DNA from: Alphaproteobacteria bacterium
Lineage (GTDB): Bacteria > Pseudomonadota > Alphaproteobacteria > SMXP01
Assembly (NCBI GenBank): GCA_004356335.1
Contig: SMXP01000011.1
Coordinates: 1-10,210 of the forward strand
Length of the DNA: 10,210 bases
Reading direction: 5' to 3'
Shown here: in pieces, positions 1-5,776 of the stretch
Numbering within the stretch: the first letter of the stretch is position 1
Layout of the letters: every line of letters begins with the position of its first letter
Notes under the pieces: model-generated
The model's input: only the letters and a program-made list of their open reading frames with translations
Told to the model about the DNA's origin: nothing
Database searches by the model: none
Made by a program: the position numbers and the translations under genes

Positions 1-103
1 GAGTGTTTCCAGGAAAAGTGGCCACCGGTTTTCCGTCCGGAAACACGACAAAACAATAACTTAGGGTCAGGTTTTGATTCTATCAAAACCGGAAGGACCC
101 TAG
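1..103 (+). repeat. Alphaproteobacterial palindromic intergenic repeat, copy 1 (left end cut by window edge)
   Basis: The element starts GAGTGTTTCCAGGAAAAGTGG, as does the copy at 6795-6904, and ends in CTAG at 100-103. It contains two imperfect hairpins. In the first, GTGTTTCC (3-10) faces GGAAACAC, with GGAAAA/TTTTCC inside. In the second (60-103), TTAGGGTC faces GACCCTA and GGTTTTGAT faces ATCAAAACC. It shares only the left end and the overall plan (left arm, middle, terminal hairpin ending CTAG) with the two later copies. This resembles repeats common between alphaproteobacterial genes; the family name is not certain. The missing leading bases are probably CTA, just outside the window. 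Confidence 0.75.
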
Positions 104-110
104 TCAATTT

Positions 111-137
111 AAGACGGGCGGTTATTGCCCGCGTCTT
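111..137. other. Intergenic hairpin; the rest of 104-338 has no visible gene
   Basis: AAGACG (111-116) pairs with CGTCTT (132-137), and GGC (117-119) can pair with GCC (127-129) if a CG bulge is allowed. No T run follows on either strand, so it is not a clear terminator. The 235 bases from 104 to 338 show no convincing reading frame, tRNA-like fold or strong promoter. The stretch is the leader of the VanZ-like gene. Confidence 0.35.
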
Positions 138-338
138 GCGCAAATCGTGGGTCGCGCGCAGTTTAGGCCGTGGGTACCGAGATGCAAGCGGTGTTCGATG
201 GGTTTGACGGGGCAGACCGGGACACGGCAATGAGTCTGCGGTTCGGGGTAACGGATTGGTCATGCCTGTGGGTCACATTCGTTTGGGCTCGATAATGGAA
301 GCTTAATAAATTTCCGGTGATGAAAGACTAGCGACATC

Positions 339-776
339 ATGGTTTATTTGAATTTCGACCTGGGATTTCTGCCGCCGCCCTATGAGCGCTTTATTGTGCG
401 CGGCGCCCAGGCAGGCTTTGCGCTCATTTTCTTAATCATTACGATTGTCTCTTTGATCCCGGGCGGCACGATGGATGCCCTGAACAGCTGGGAGGTCAAC
501 GACAAATTGGGTCACTTTGTCGCTTATGGGACCCTGGCCCTGTGTGGAATGTTCGCCGTCTCCACGCGGCGGGTGCGCCTGGCCGTGTGCGGGGCCATTG
601 CGCTTTACGGTGGGTTTCTCGAAGTGATGCAATCCTATGTGGGATGGGATCGCCAAGGGTCATGGGGCGATATCGTCGCCGATCTAGCCGGTGTGTTGTT
701 CGGCGGTCTGTTGGCGCTTGTGGTGGTTCACGTGCTGCGGCCTTTGCCCGACCATCTGTCCGGCGAAGGCCATTAG
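339..776 (+). CDS. VanZ-like family integral membrane protein
   Basis: This 145-residue protein has about four hydrophobic segments (roughly 23-40, 57-75, 80-100 and 113-135), the size and topology of the VanZ-like family. Family hallmarks are visible: D-K-x-G-H-F (55-60) followed by AYGTLA, then E95 and Q98 after the third segment, then the signature D-R-Q-G-S-W-G-D-I-V-A-D with a downstream G-V-x-F-G. VanZ itself gives low-level teicoplanin resistance in enterococci; most proteobacterial relatives have no known role, so resistance should not be assumed. The Shine-Dalgarno is weak. An upstream ATG at 320 is out of use because a TAG follows two codons later. The TAG stop merges with a repeat-like remnant. 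Confidence 0.85.
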   Translation: MVYLNFDLGFLPPPYERFIVRGAQAGFALIFLIITIVSLIPGGTMDALNSWEVNDKLGHFVAYGTLALCGMFAVSTRRVRLAVCGAIALYGGFLEVMQSYVGWDRQGSWGDIVADLAGVLFGGLLALVVVHVLRPLPDHLSGEGH

Positions 777-788
777 AGCGTTTTCAGT
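774..788 (+). repeat. Possible remnant of the left end of the intergenic repeat
   Basis: The bases TAGAGCGTTTTCAG follow, and include, the VanZ-like stop codon. They match the left end of the repeat (CTAGAGTGTTTCCAG and CTAGAGCGCATTCAC in the other copies). Only about 14 bases match and the terminal hairpin is absent, so this may be a truncated copy or chance. It fills the short gap between two convergent genes. Confidence 0.35.
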
Positions 789-799
789 CGGATTTCGGA

Positions 800-1654
800 T
801 TAAGACGCGACAGGGGCTTCGTCCTCGTCCCAAAATTCCGGGGGTTTCATGAATTGAGACAGGGGCTGCAGCTCGCGCGCCATTTCCTCGTCATATTGGC
901 GCATGATCGTGAGCGTTTGGTCGGGATAATCGACCACCGCTTTGCGCAAACAGTGTTTTTTGTCCGCCCACAAATGAAACCGCCGGCGTAATTTTCCGGG
1001 TTTCTTGAATCGCTCGATGGCCCGCTCATCGGCAATGAAATAATCAAGATTGGCCAGCGTGCCGTCGTTATCTTTCGCCTTCATACGCTGTACGAGCCGT
1101 ATATCAATGGCGCTGCGGCCGATGCCGAAATGTTCGTTTCTTGCCGAATAGGAAATCCACGTGAAGGTTTGTTCGCCGCCTTTCCTTCGGTTATAGCGGC
1201 GCAACAAGATTATTGCCGGCATAATGCTGGGGTCGATATCAAGCAGCCAGCCTTTTTGGCAGGGGATGGTTAGGTCCATCGGGTTCTTCAATTGACTGAT
1301 TTTGAGGCGGGCTTTGTGCGGCTTGAAGGTGAAGCCGGCGGTAAAATCGCGAGTCCGTCCGTGGGCGCTCGAATGGACCACCGTCTCGGCCAGGGTCGGG
1401 TGCAAATCGCGGTCATAATCCCAACGGGAATCCATGGAAAAAGAATTATCGCCGGTGCGCAGAACGGTGGTGAGCGACAGGCCGCCGCCCTTGCGCTTGA
1501 ACAGGCCTCGGCGCCGACGCTGGATGATGGTGAACTGTTCGGTGGCCGTCTCGTTACCGTCGGATCGAGTCATCAAAGTGCCGCTGTCGAGCAACGTATC
1601 GCCCTCGTTCAGCTTGAAATAGCGGCTTTCGGTGATGTCAGCCCCGTTACCCAT
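800..1654 (-). CDS. Conserved-looking hypothetical protein, 284 residues, function unknown
   Basis: I do not recognise this protein. It has no signal peptide or membrane segment, so it is probably cytoplasmic. The composition is basic and rich in beta-forming residues, with alternating hydrophobic and charged stretches. It has an Arg/Lys-rich patch (R-R-R-R-G-L-F-K-R-K near residues 46-55), a second basic patch near 215-225 (K-K-P-G-K-L-R-R-R-F), and an acidic tail (D-E-D-E). The start at 1654 is supported by a purine-rich AGGGGAAGG just upstream. The gene converges on the VanZ-like gene with about 23 bases between stops. Its GC-rich codon use matches the flanks, so it looks native. No function is proposed. 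Confidence 0.75.
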   Translation of the reverse strand: MGNGADITESRYFKLNEGDTLLDSGTLMTRSDGNETATEQFTIIQRRRRGLFKRKGGGLSLTTVLRTGDNSFSMDSRWDYDRDLHPTLAETVVHSSAHGRTRDFTAGFTFKPHKARLKISQLKNPMDLTIPCQKGWLLDIDPSIMPAIILLRRYNRRKGGEQTFTWISYSARNEHFGIGRSAIDIRLVQRMKAKDNDGTLANLDYFIADERAIERFKKPGKLRRRFHLWADKKHCLRKAVVDYPDQTLTIMRQYDEEMARELQPLSQFMKPPEFWDEDEAPVAS

Positions 1655-1823
1655 GGCCTTCCCCTGAGCTTATGATAGCAGACGGGGGGCCTGGGCGGAA
1701 TGGGTCTTGGAAAAGGGCATTTACCCAAGGAAACCGCCTCCCACGGAACGGGATGGGGATGTTTTGGGTCACAACTTGAGAATTGGGTTTGGATTAGAAC
1801 TTATAGCGCCAGCGATTCCGGGG

Positions 1824-1842
1824 CCATCGCCGATGGATTTTT
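1824..1842 (+). terminator. Weak orphan terminator-like hairpin on the + strand
   Basis: CCATC (1824-1828) and GATGG (1832-1836) form a 5-bp stem with a 3-base loop, followed by ATTTTTATTTT. The T-rich tract is on the + strand, whereas the adjacent gene is on the minus strand, so there is no obvious transcript for it to end. The stem is short. Confidence 0.3.
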
Positions 1843-1845
1843 ATT

Positions 1846-2031
1846 TTAGGCGGCCCCTTTCTCGGCGGCTTCCTTGTCGGCCGCCTCTTTGGCCATGCGG
1901 AGGGCCCGCAGGGTTGCCACGTGTGCCGCTCTCTCCTGCAGCGCTTCTTCCTTTTCCGTCAGGGCCTGTTTGGCCTTCTTCTGGGTTGCGGCGAACTGTT
2001 CTTCGGCCCTCAATTTTACTGTCTTCAACAT
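1846..2031 (-). CDS. Small highly helical charged protein, 61 residues
   Basis: Reading starts at the ATG at 2031 because AGAGGA lies about nine bases upstream; a longer in-frame reading from 2121 has no ribosome site and an unlike N-terminus. The 61 residues are almost entirely Ala, Glu, Lys, Gln and Arg with regularly spaced Leu/Val. There is no Pro, and a single Gly two residues before the end, so the whole chain should be one alpha helix, possibly a coiled coil. It begins M-L-K-T-V-K-L-R-A-E-E-Q-F. Similar short Ala/Glu/Lys-rich proteins occur in alphaproteobacteria as hypothetical proteins, as far as I recall. No function is assigned. It lies downstream of the cold-shock gene on the same strand but 250 bases away, so it probably has its own promoter. 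Confidence 0.7.
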   Translation of the reverse strand: MLKTVKLRAEEQFAATQKKAKQALTEKEEALQERAAHVATLRALRMAKEAADKEAAEKGAA

Positions 2032-2092
2032 TTCGGTAATCCTCTGCTTCGGTTCGAGGCGTCGCGGGCGGGTACTTTTATCCCGCAGCACA

Positions 2093-2104
2093 GGCGGATC
2101 CGCC
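2093..2104. promoter_or_regulatory. 12-bp perfect palindrome upstream of the 61-residue gene
   Basis: GGCGGATCCGCC is a perfect 12-bp inverted repeat about 62 bases upstream of the start at 2031. Nearby GCGGG (2065-2069) and CCCGC (2082-2086) form a second inverted pair. Either could be an operator or RNA stem in the leader; GC-rich DNA also produces such palindromes by chance. Confidence 0.25.
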
Positions 2105-2136
2105 CGCAGGCTGGTGCGCAAGATCGGCTACGGCTG

Positions 2137-2157
2137 GGCGCATCGCGCCGTTTTTTT
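2137..2157 (+). terminator. Rho-independent terminator on the + strand with no matching gene
   Basis: GGCGC (2137-2141), loop ATC, GCGCC (2145-2149), one G, then seven T (2151-2157) is a classical intrinsic terminator read on the + strand. The flanking genes (61-residue protein and cold-shock protein) both run on the minus strand, so no annotated transcript ends here. It could end an unannotated small RNA starting somewhere after about 2032. Confidence 0.5.
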
Positions 2158-2281
2158 ATTGTTCGTTGTCATTAATGTTGTCCAAGGAATGACGGCGGAT
2201 CGGTTCGTCAGGCGATCACTAAAGGCCCTATGGCCAACGGCGGCCGCCCCCAACGAGAGTTCGAGGCGGTGCCTTGCGTGG

Positions 2282-2491
2282 TTATTCGATTACGGACAGG
2301 TTCACGGCGGAAGATTTGCCGTTTTGTCCGGGCTCAAGTTCATAGGACACCTTCTGCCCTTCGCTAAGCGAACTCAGTCCGGCCTGCTCGACGGCTGAAA
2401 TATGGACGAAAGCGTCTTTTGAACCGTCTTCCGGCTCGATGAATCCAAAACCCTTGGCCGGGTTGAACCACTTTACGGTACCAGTAGTCAT
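2282..2491 (-). CDS. CspA-family cold-shock protein
   Basis: This is a 69-residue single cold-shock domain (five-stranded OB fold) that binds single-stranded RNA/DNA and acts as an RNA chaperone in the cytoplasm. It starts M-T-T-G-T-V-K-W-F-N, the usual CspA opening. It has RNP1 as K-G-F-G-F-I (13-18) and RNP2 as F-V-H-I-S (28-32), and its length is standard for the family. The ATG at 2491 is preferred over one at 2515 because AAGGAAA precedes it and the family begins there. The gene stands alone, with a long AT-richer leader upstream, as is common for cold-shock genes whose mRNA leader carries temperature control. Whether this copy is cold-induced or constitutive cannot be read from the sequence. 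Confidence 0.95.
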   Translation of the reverse strand: MTTGTVKWFNPAKGFGFIEPEDGSKDAFVHISAVEQAGLSSLSEGQKVSYELEPGQNGKSSAVNLSVIE

Positions 2492-2796
2492 AGTTATTTC
2501 CTTTAACAAGTGCATTAATTCCGCGCCTCACACCATGTGTGGTGCGGTCGGTCTAACGTCCACATTGTCAGGAGATAACTAAGCTAATCGGCGCACCGGT
2601 CATTCAGGTAGCACCAAACGAATGCAATACGTATATCAGGGTGTGTAAATCATATTGCGGAGAAGTCAATGACCGAGGGGCGACACGCCAAGCGCGTGTT
2701 GTCAGGATTATCAATTTTTTCTAGCATTTTGCTCCGGAATTGACATATTGAGCCGCGCCCCAATTTACCGATACGCATGCTGAGAACCCTTTTTCT
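2492..2796. other. 305-bp intergenic region between divergent csp and acyltransferase genes, with an inverted repeat
   Basis: No gene of credible length is seen. The stretch must carry the promoter and leader of the cold-shock gene (-) and the promoter of the acyltransferase (+). An inverted repeat lies at 2681-2701: CGACACGC, loop CAAGC, GCGTGTTG, giving an eight-pair stem with one G-T pair. A run of six T follows at 2713-2718, too far away for a standard terminator. A smaller stem, CACCA/TGGTG, sits at about 2531-2544 in the cold-shock leader. Either may be an operator or RNA element; I cannot decide which. Confidence 0.4.
2740..2768 (+). promoter_or_regulatory. Possible sigma-70 type promoter for the acyltransferase
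   Basis: A perfect TTGACA sits at 2740-2745. At 16-17 bases spacing the best -10 candidates are AATTTA or ATTTAC (2762-2768), both poor matches to TATAAT. Transcription would start shortly before the GTG start of the acyltransferase, leaving a short leader. The -35 match is strong and the -10 match is weak. Confidence 0.35.
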
Positions 2797-3822
2797 GTGT
2801 CTGACTCATACCCTCTAAGCCTCCAGCTCGAGGCCGACAAGGCCAAGCCGCCGTCCGGCAAGCACCGCTTGAGGAAAAAGCTATGGCCCGGGGCCCGGAA
2901 GACCCGTGTCTTGCAGCGCTATCTGATCTGGCCCTTGCAAGGCCTGTTACTGGCCTTGTTCTCGCGGATCTGCGCCATTCTGCCGCCCGAGCGGGCCGCC
3001 GCAGCCGGCGGACGCATGGCCGCCCTGGTCGGGCCTCGCCTGAGCAAGTCGCGCCGCGTCAGACGCAATGTCGCCCTGGCTTTTCCTGAAAAGACCTGGC
3101 CAGAGATCGACCAGATCGTCACAGGCGTTTGGCGAAATTTCGGCCAGGTCCTGGCCGAATATGCCCATTTAGACTCCATCTCGGCACGGGCCGGTAACGG
3201 GCGGGTCGAGGTCGTCATCAAGGGAGACGATCCGGCCTGGGCGAAAAGCGACAAGCCGAAGCTGTTCGTCACCGCCCATCTGGCCAACTGGGAGCTGGCC
3301 GCCTCCTCGGTGGTCTCCCTGGGCATTCCCCTGTCGGTCATCTACAGCCCACAGAACAATCCATGGGTCGACCGCCTGATCCAGAAGCTGCGTCAGCCTC
3401 TCGGCTGCGGTTTTCTGGCCAAGGAAGACAGTATTCGCTCGATCATGGGCGCGCTCAAGACCGGCCGGTCGATCGGTATGCTGGTCGACCAGAGGGTCGA
3501 TTCCGGCGAGAACGTGCCCTTTTTCGGCTTGGATGCGCAGACCACGACCACCCCGGCCCGCCTGGCCCTCAAATACGGCTACGAGCTGGTACCGATCCGC
3601 ATTGAACGGCTGCAGGTCGCGCGCTATCGCGCCACCTTCTACGAACCGGTCGAGCCGCCGGATCCCAAGCTGGGTCGCCGCGAGCAGGCCCTGGAGATGA
3701 CCCGCCAAATCAACGCGCTGATCGAAACCTGGGTCCGCGAGCGACCGGAGCAGTGCAGTTTCACCAAGCGCCGCTGGGCCAGGGAGATAAAGCCCGTGCA
3801 ACGGCTGGGGGGCGGCAAATAA
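2797..3822 (+). CDS. Lipid A biosynthesis / lysophospholipid-type acyltransferase (LpxL/HtrB family)
   Basis: This 341-residue inner-membrane-associated enzyme transfers an acyl chain from acyl-ACP, most likely onto a lipid A precursor. A hydrophobic N-terminal segment (about 42-63) precedes the arginine-rich R-R-V-R-R-N-V-A-L-A-F-P motif (86-97), typical of the family. The catalytic H-x4-E is H161 to E166 in A-H-L-A-N-W-E. Later hallmarks are M-L-V-D-Q-R (228-233), P-A-R-L-A-L (253-258) and R-P-E-Q followed by K-R-R-W near 316-327. The start is GTG; a stop at 2749-2751 blocks further upstream extension, no clear Shine-Dalgarno is seen, and the first ~35 residues look like an extra charged tail. 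Ornithine- or phospholipid-acylating relatives share these motifs. The stop is five bases from the convergent methyltransferase stop. Confidence 0.85.
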   Translation: MSDSYPLSLQLEADKAKPPSGKHRLRKKLWPGARKTRVLQRYLIWPLQGLLLALFSRICAILPPERAAAAGGRMAALVGPRLSKSRRVRRNVALAFPEKTWPEIDQIVTGVWRNFGQVLAEYAHLDSISARAGNGRVEVVIKGDDPAWAKSDKPKLFVTAHLANWELAASSVVSLGIPLSVIYSPQNNPWVDRLIQKLRQPLGCGFLAKEDSIRSIMGALKTGRSIGMLVDQRVDSGENVPFFGLDAQTTTTPARLALKYGYELVPIRIERLQVARYRATFYEPVEPPDPKLGRREQALEMTRQINALIETWVRERPEQCSFTKRRWAREIKPVQRLGGGK

Positions 3823-3827
3823 TTATC

Positions 3828-4703
3828 TTACGAATTTTTGTATGTGAAGATGTCAACCGGATGAGATAGTTTGGTCTTAGAGCCATCCGTTTCACAGATC
3901 GAAATCAGAAATTCGAAAATCATTTGACGCAATGAATTAGGCAATTTGTCTGTTCTCGTCTGAATAATGAAGTCGATGATCCTCCGACCGGCTTCAGTCG
4001 GAAAATCGAAGCAGTCTGAGACATTAAGTTTGGCATCTATTTGCGTTTTGCGAAATTCAAGTCCTCGCGCTTCAAAGTAGTTTCTCACGTCGTCACTGAA
4101 CCAACTTTCTTGGCCCATCTGACGCTGCCATATAAGGTTGGCAATCGCGTTCAGAGCTTCATCGGGCGCAATGCAGATGACCAATTGTCCACCTGGCGTC
4201 AGTGAGTTCAATGCTAAATCAATAGCTTTGTTGCGGTCATCCATATAATAAAGCGAGTGGACAAAAAGAATAAGATCGAAGCTTTGATCAAATGATTGAT
4301 CGCCAAAAGGCTCGATCAAGATGGAGATATCGACCTGATCAGATTTCTGAGCCTTCATTTTCTTCAAGAAATGAGCCGCCTCGATACGATTGGGCTCTAT
4401 TCCTAAATAAGCGATGTGCTCTGTACGCGTTTTCGCAGATCGCAGAAGTTGTTCGTCAAGGGTTCCGGGCCCACAGCCAACACTTAAGATAGAGCTTGAC
4501 CGTCGTGACATTTTGGAAATGATTTTTGCTTCCAACCAATCCAAAAGGGCCAGCCGTTGATCGCTGTTTTCTTCAAAGGTTTCCAGACATAGAGCGTAAT
4601 CTCCATCATTAAGAGGCGAAAGCTCTTTAAGATCGGTCACCGCCAGATCAATTGATTCAATGAGATCGATTTGATCTGTGTTATGTTGCTCGATTGCCCA
4701 CAT
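3828..4703 (-). CDS. SAM-dependent methyltransferase resembling histamine N-methyltransferase (HNMT)
   Basis: This is a 291-residue class I methyltransferase. Motif I is L-S-V-G-C-G-P-G (73-80), the ribose-binding acid is E103 in G-I-E-P-N, then D-L-I-L-F-V-H-S-L-Y-Y (143-153) and L-T-P-G-G (168-172). From memory of human HNMT, the likeness runs along the whole chain: D-Y near 35-36 for the K-Y at 14-15, L-S-V-G-C-G-P-G-T-L-D-E-Q-L-L for the L-S-I-G-G-G-A-G-E-I-D-L-Q-I-L stretch, Y152-Y153 for Tyr146-Tyr147, and N-V-S-D-C-F (227-232) for D-I-S-D-C-F. Residues expected at the HNMT amine-binding Glu28 and Gln143 appear to be Gln49 (or Asp48) and His149, so a small amine or imidazole substrate is plausible but histamine is not established. 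The gene is AT-rich compared with the acyltransferase next to it, divergent from the second methyltransferase, and probably transferred. Confidence 0.8.
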   Translation of the reverse strand: MWAIEQHNTDQIDLIESIDLAVTDLKELSPLNDGDYALCLETFEENSDQRLALLDWLEAKIISKMSRRSSSILSVGCGPGTLDEQLLRSAKTRTEHIAYLGIEPNRIEAAHFLKKMKAQKSDQVDISILIEPFGDQSFDQSFDLILFVHSLYYMDDRNKAIDLALNSLTPGGQLVICIAPDEALNAIANLIWQRQMGQESWFSDDVRNYFEARGLEFRKTQIDAKLNVSDCFDFPTEAGRRIIDFIIQTRTDKLPNSLRQMIFEFLISICETDGSKTKLSHPVDIFTYKNS

Positions 4704-4834
4704 AGATTTCCCATAACCTCGATACGAATAACGATATATGCGGATTTTAGCCTAATGATTGGTTTATACGTTCTTACGTTGATGTCTTGGATCAAACTTT
4801 GGTCATTATGCTTCAATAGAAGGCTTAGTCTGGT
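4704..4834. promoter_or_regulatory. Divergent promoter region between the two methyltransferase genes
   Basis: These 131 AT-rich bases separate two divergently read genes, so they must hold both promoters and could coordinate them. On the minus strand TATAAA lies at about 4763-4768 without a good -35 at standard spacing. On the + strand TTGGAT near 4788 and TATGCT near 4807 are possible but spaced too closely. AGAAGG (about 4818-4823) is the likely ribosome site for the + gene, and a loose purine run GGGAAA precedes the minus gene. No clear operator palindrome was found. Confidence 0.35.
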
Positions 4835-5776
4835 ATGGATATCAAGCAAGAATTGATCACAAGGCCAAAGAGCGAAAACGCTTTCCTCTCAGGCGACGCC
4901 GATACCTTCGATCGCAGCTGTGCCCATTGGAGCGAGGCCGGTCGTGACGGCATGAATGATTTTTATAAGTTTGCGACAATTGATTACTATTATTTGGCAA
5001 ATCTAATCGATTGGCCGGCATTCTTGTCTTTTTTGGCAAATCCAAACGGTGAGCTCTATCTTGCTGATATTGCATGCGGCAGCGGCAAGTTTCCATCAGC
5101 TTTGCTCGAATACACTAATATCCATAAAGAGCCGAGCTCAACTGATGTGTCATTGTCTGTTCAATATGATCTTCTCGACCCCAGCCCCTTCGCGATAGAA
5201 GAGGCCAGCGCGGTGCTGCGCGATCCCTTCGTGCCACGAAATCAATTTTGCTGTAAGCTTCAAGATTGGCGCCCATTATCTGAATCCTATGATGTCGCCT
5301 GGGCCATGCACGCGCTTTATTGCGTGCCGGCCGCAGAGCTTGGCCAGTGTTTTTCGATTTTGCATGAGGCTTTCAGGCCGGGCGCCATCGGTATTGTCGC
5401 CCAATCAAATCGTAATGGTCATTATGTCCGCTTTTATGATCGTTTCCTTGAAAGTATGCGCGATGGAAATGGCGCGCCCTTTAGCGCAGCTGAAGATGTA
5501 GAAAAAGCATTAAATGATGTCGGCTTTGAACAGCAATCCCGTGTTCTCCAATACGAAACCGTTATTAATGAAGCGGATACTCAATCGCTTGAAGCCTATC
5601 TCCAACGCTGCGCCTTTGATGATACAGCATTACTTGGCGATATGCTCAGCGGCGGGTCATTGGCCGACTATCTTACGGGGGCAAAGCGCGATGGCGCTTA
5701 CCGGTTCCAGCAATCGGTGAGCGTTTTTGTCTTTGGAACGGATTTGACTTCTTTTGATTTCTGGAAGGGTGCCTGA
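4835..5776 (+). CDS. Class I SAM-dependent methyltransferase, 313 residues, substrate unknown
   Basis: The Rossmann-type methyltransferase core begins at about residue 75. Motif I is L-A-D-I-A-C-G-S-G-K (76-85), followed by an acidic turn L-L-D-P-S-P-F (113-119) and Y-D-V-A-W-A-M-H-A-L-Y (152-162). F-R-P-G-A-I-G-I-V (180-188) is the post-core strand. The M-H-A-L-Y stretch and D-P-S-P resemble the matching parts of the HNMT-like neighbour, so both may belong to one broad group acting on related small molecules. The first ~70 residues, rich in Trp, Tyr and Phe (D-Y-Y-Y-L-A-N-L-I-D-W), may form a lid over the substrate. There is no signal peptide, so it should be cytoplasmic. The stop codon overlaps the start of the dioxygenase by one base (TGATG), implying translational coupling and a joint job. 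The ribosome site AGAAGG is about 11 bases before the ATG, somewhat far. Confidence 0.8.
   Translation: MDIKQELITRPKSENAFLSGDADTFDRSCAHWSEAGRDGMNDFYKFATIDYYYLANLIDWPAFLSFLANPNGELYLADIACGSGKFPSALLEYTNIHKEPSSTDVSLSVQYDLLDPSPFAIEEASAVLRDPFVPRNQFCCKLQDWRPLSESYDVAWAMHALYCVPAAELGQCFSILHEAFRPGAIGIVAQSNRNGHYVRFYDRFLESMRDGNGAPFSAAEDVEKALNDVGFEQQSRVLQYETVINEADTQSLEAYLQRCAFDDTALLGDMLSGGSLADYLTGAKRDGAYRFQQSVSVFVFGTDLTSFDFWKGA

Noticed and set aside
1..103. Copy 1 of the repeat as a CRISPR unit or insertion-sequence end
   Set aside because: There is no regular spacing with other copies, no spacers, and no transposase in the window; the structure is that of a dispersed palindromic repeat.
339..776. VanZ-like gene as a glycopeptide resistance determinant
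   Set aside because: The family is broad in bacteria that are already impermeable to glycopeptides, and no other van gene is present.
1874..2398. 174-codon + strand frame spanning the small helical gene and the cold-shock gene
   Set aside because: It is antisense to two better-supported genes; its Ser/Ala/Arg/Cys composition is that of an opposite-strand shadow.
3169..3801. 210-codon minus-strand frame inside the acyltransferase
   Set aside because: It lies wholly antisense to a gene with clear catalytic motifs and shows no domain of its own.
4637..4856. Short frames on both strands in the gap between the two methyltransferases
   Set aside because: They overlap the starts of the real genes, lack ribosome sites and show no recognisable composition; the gap is better read as a divergent promoter region.
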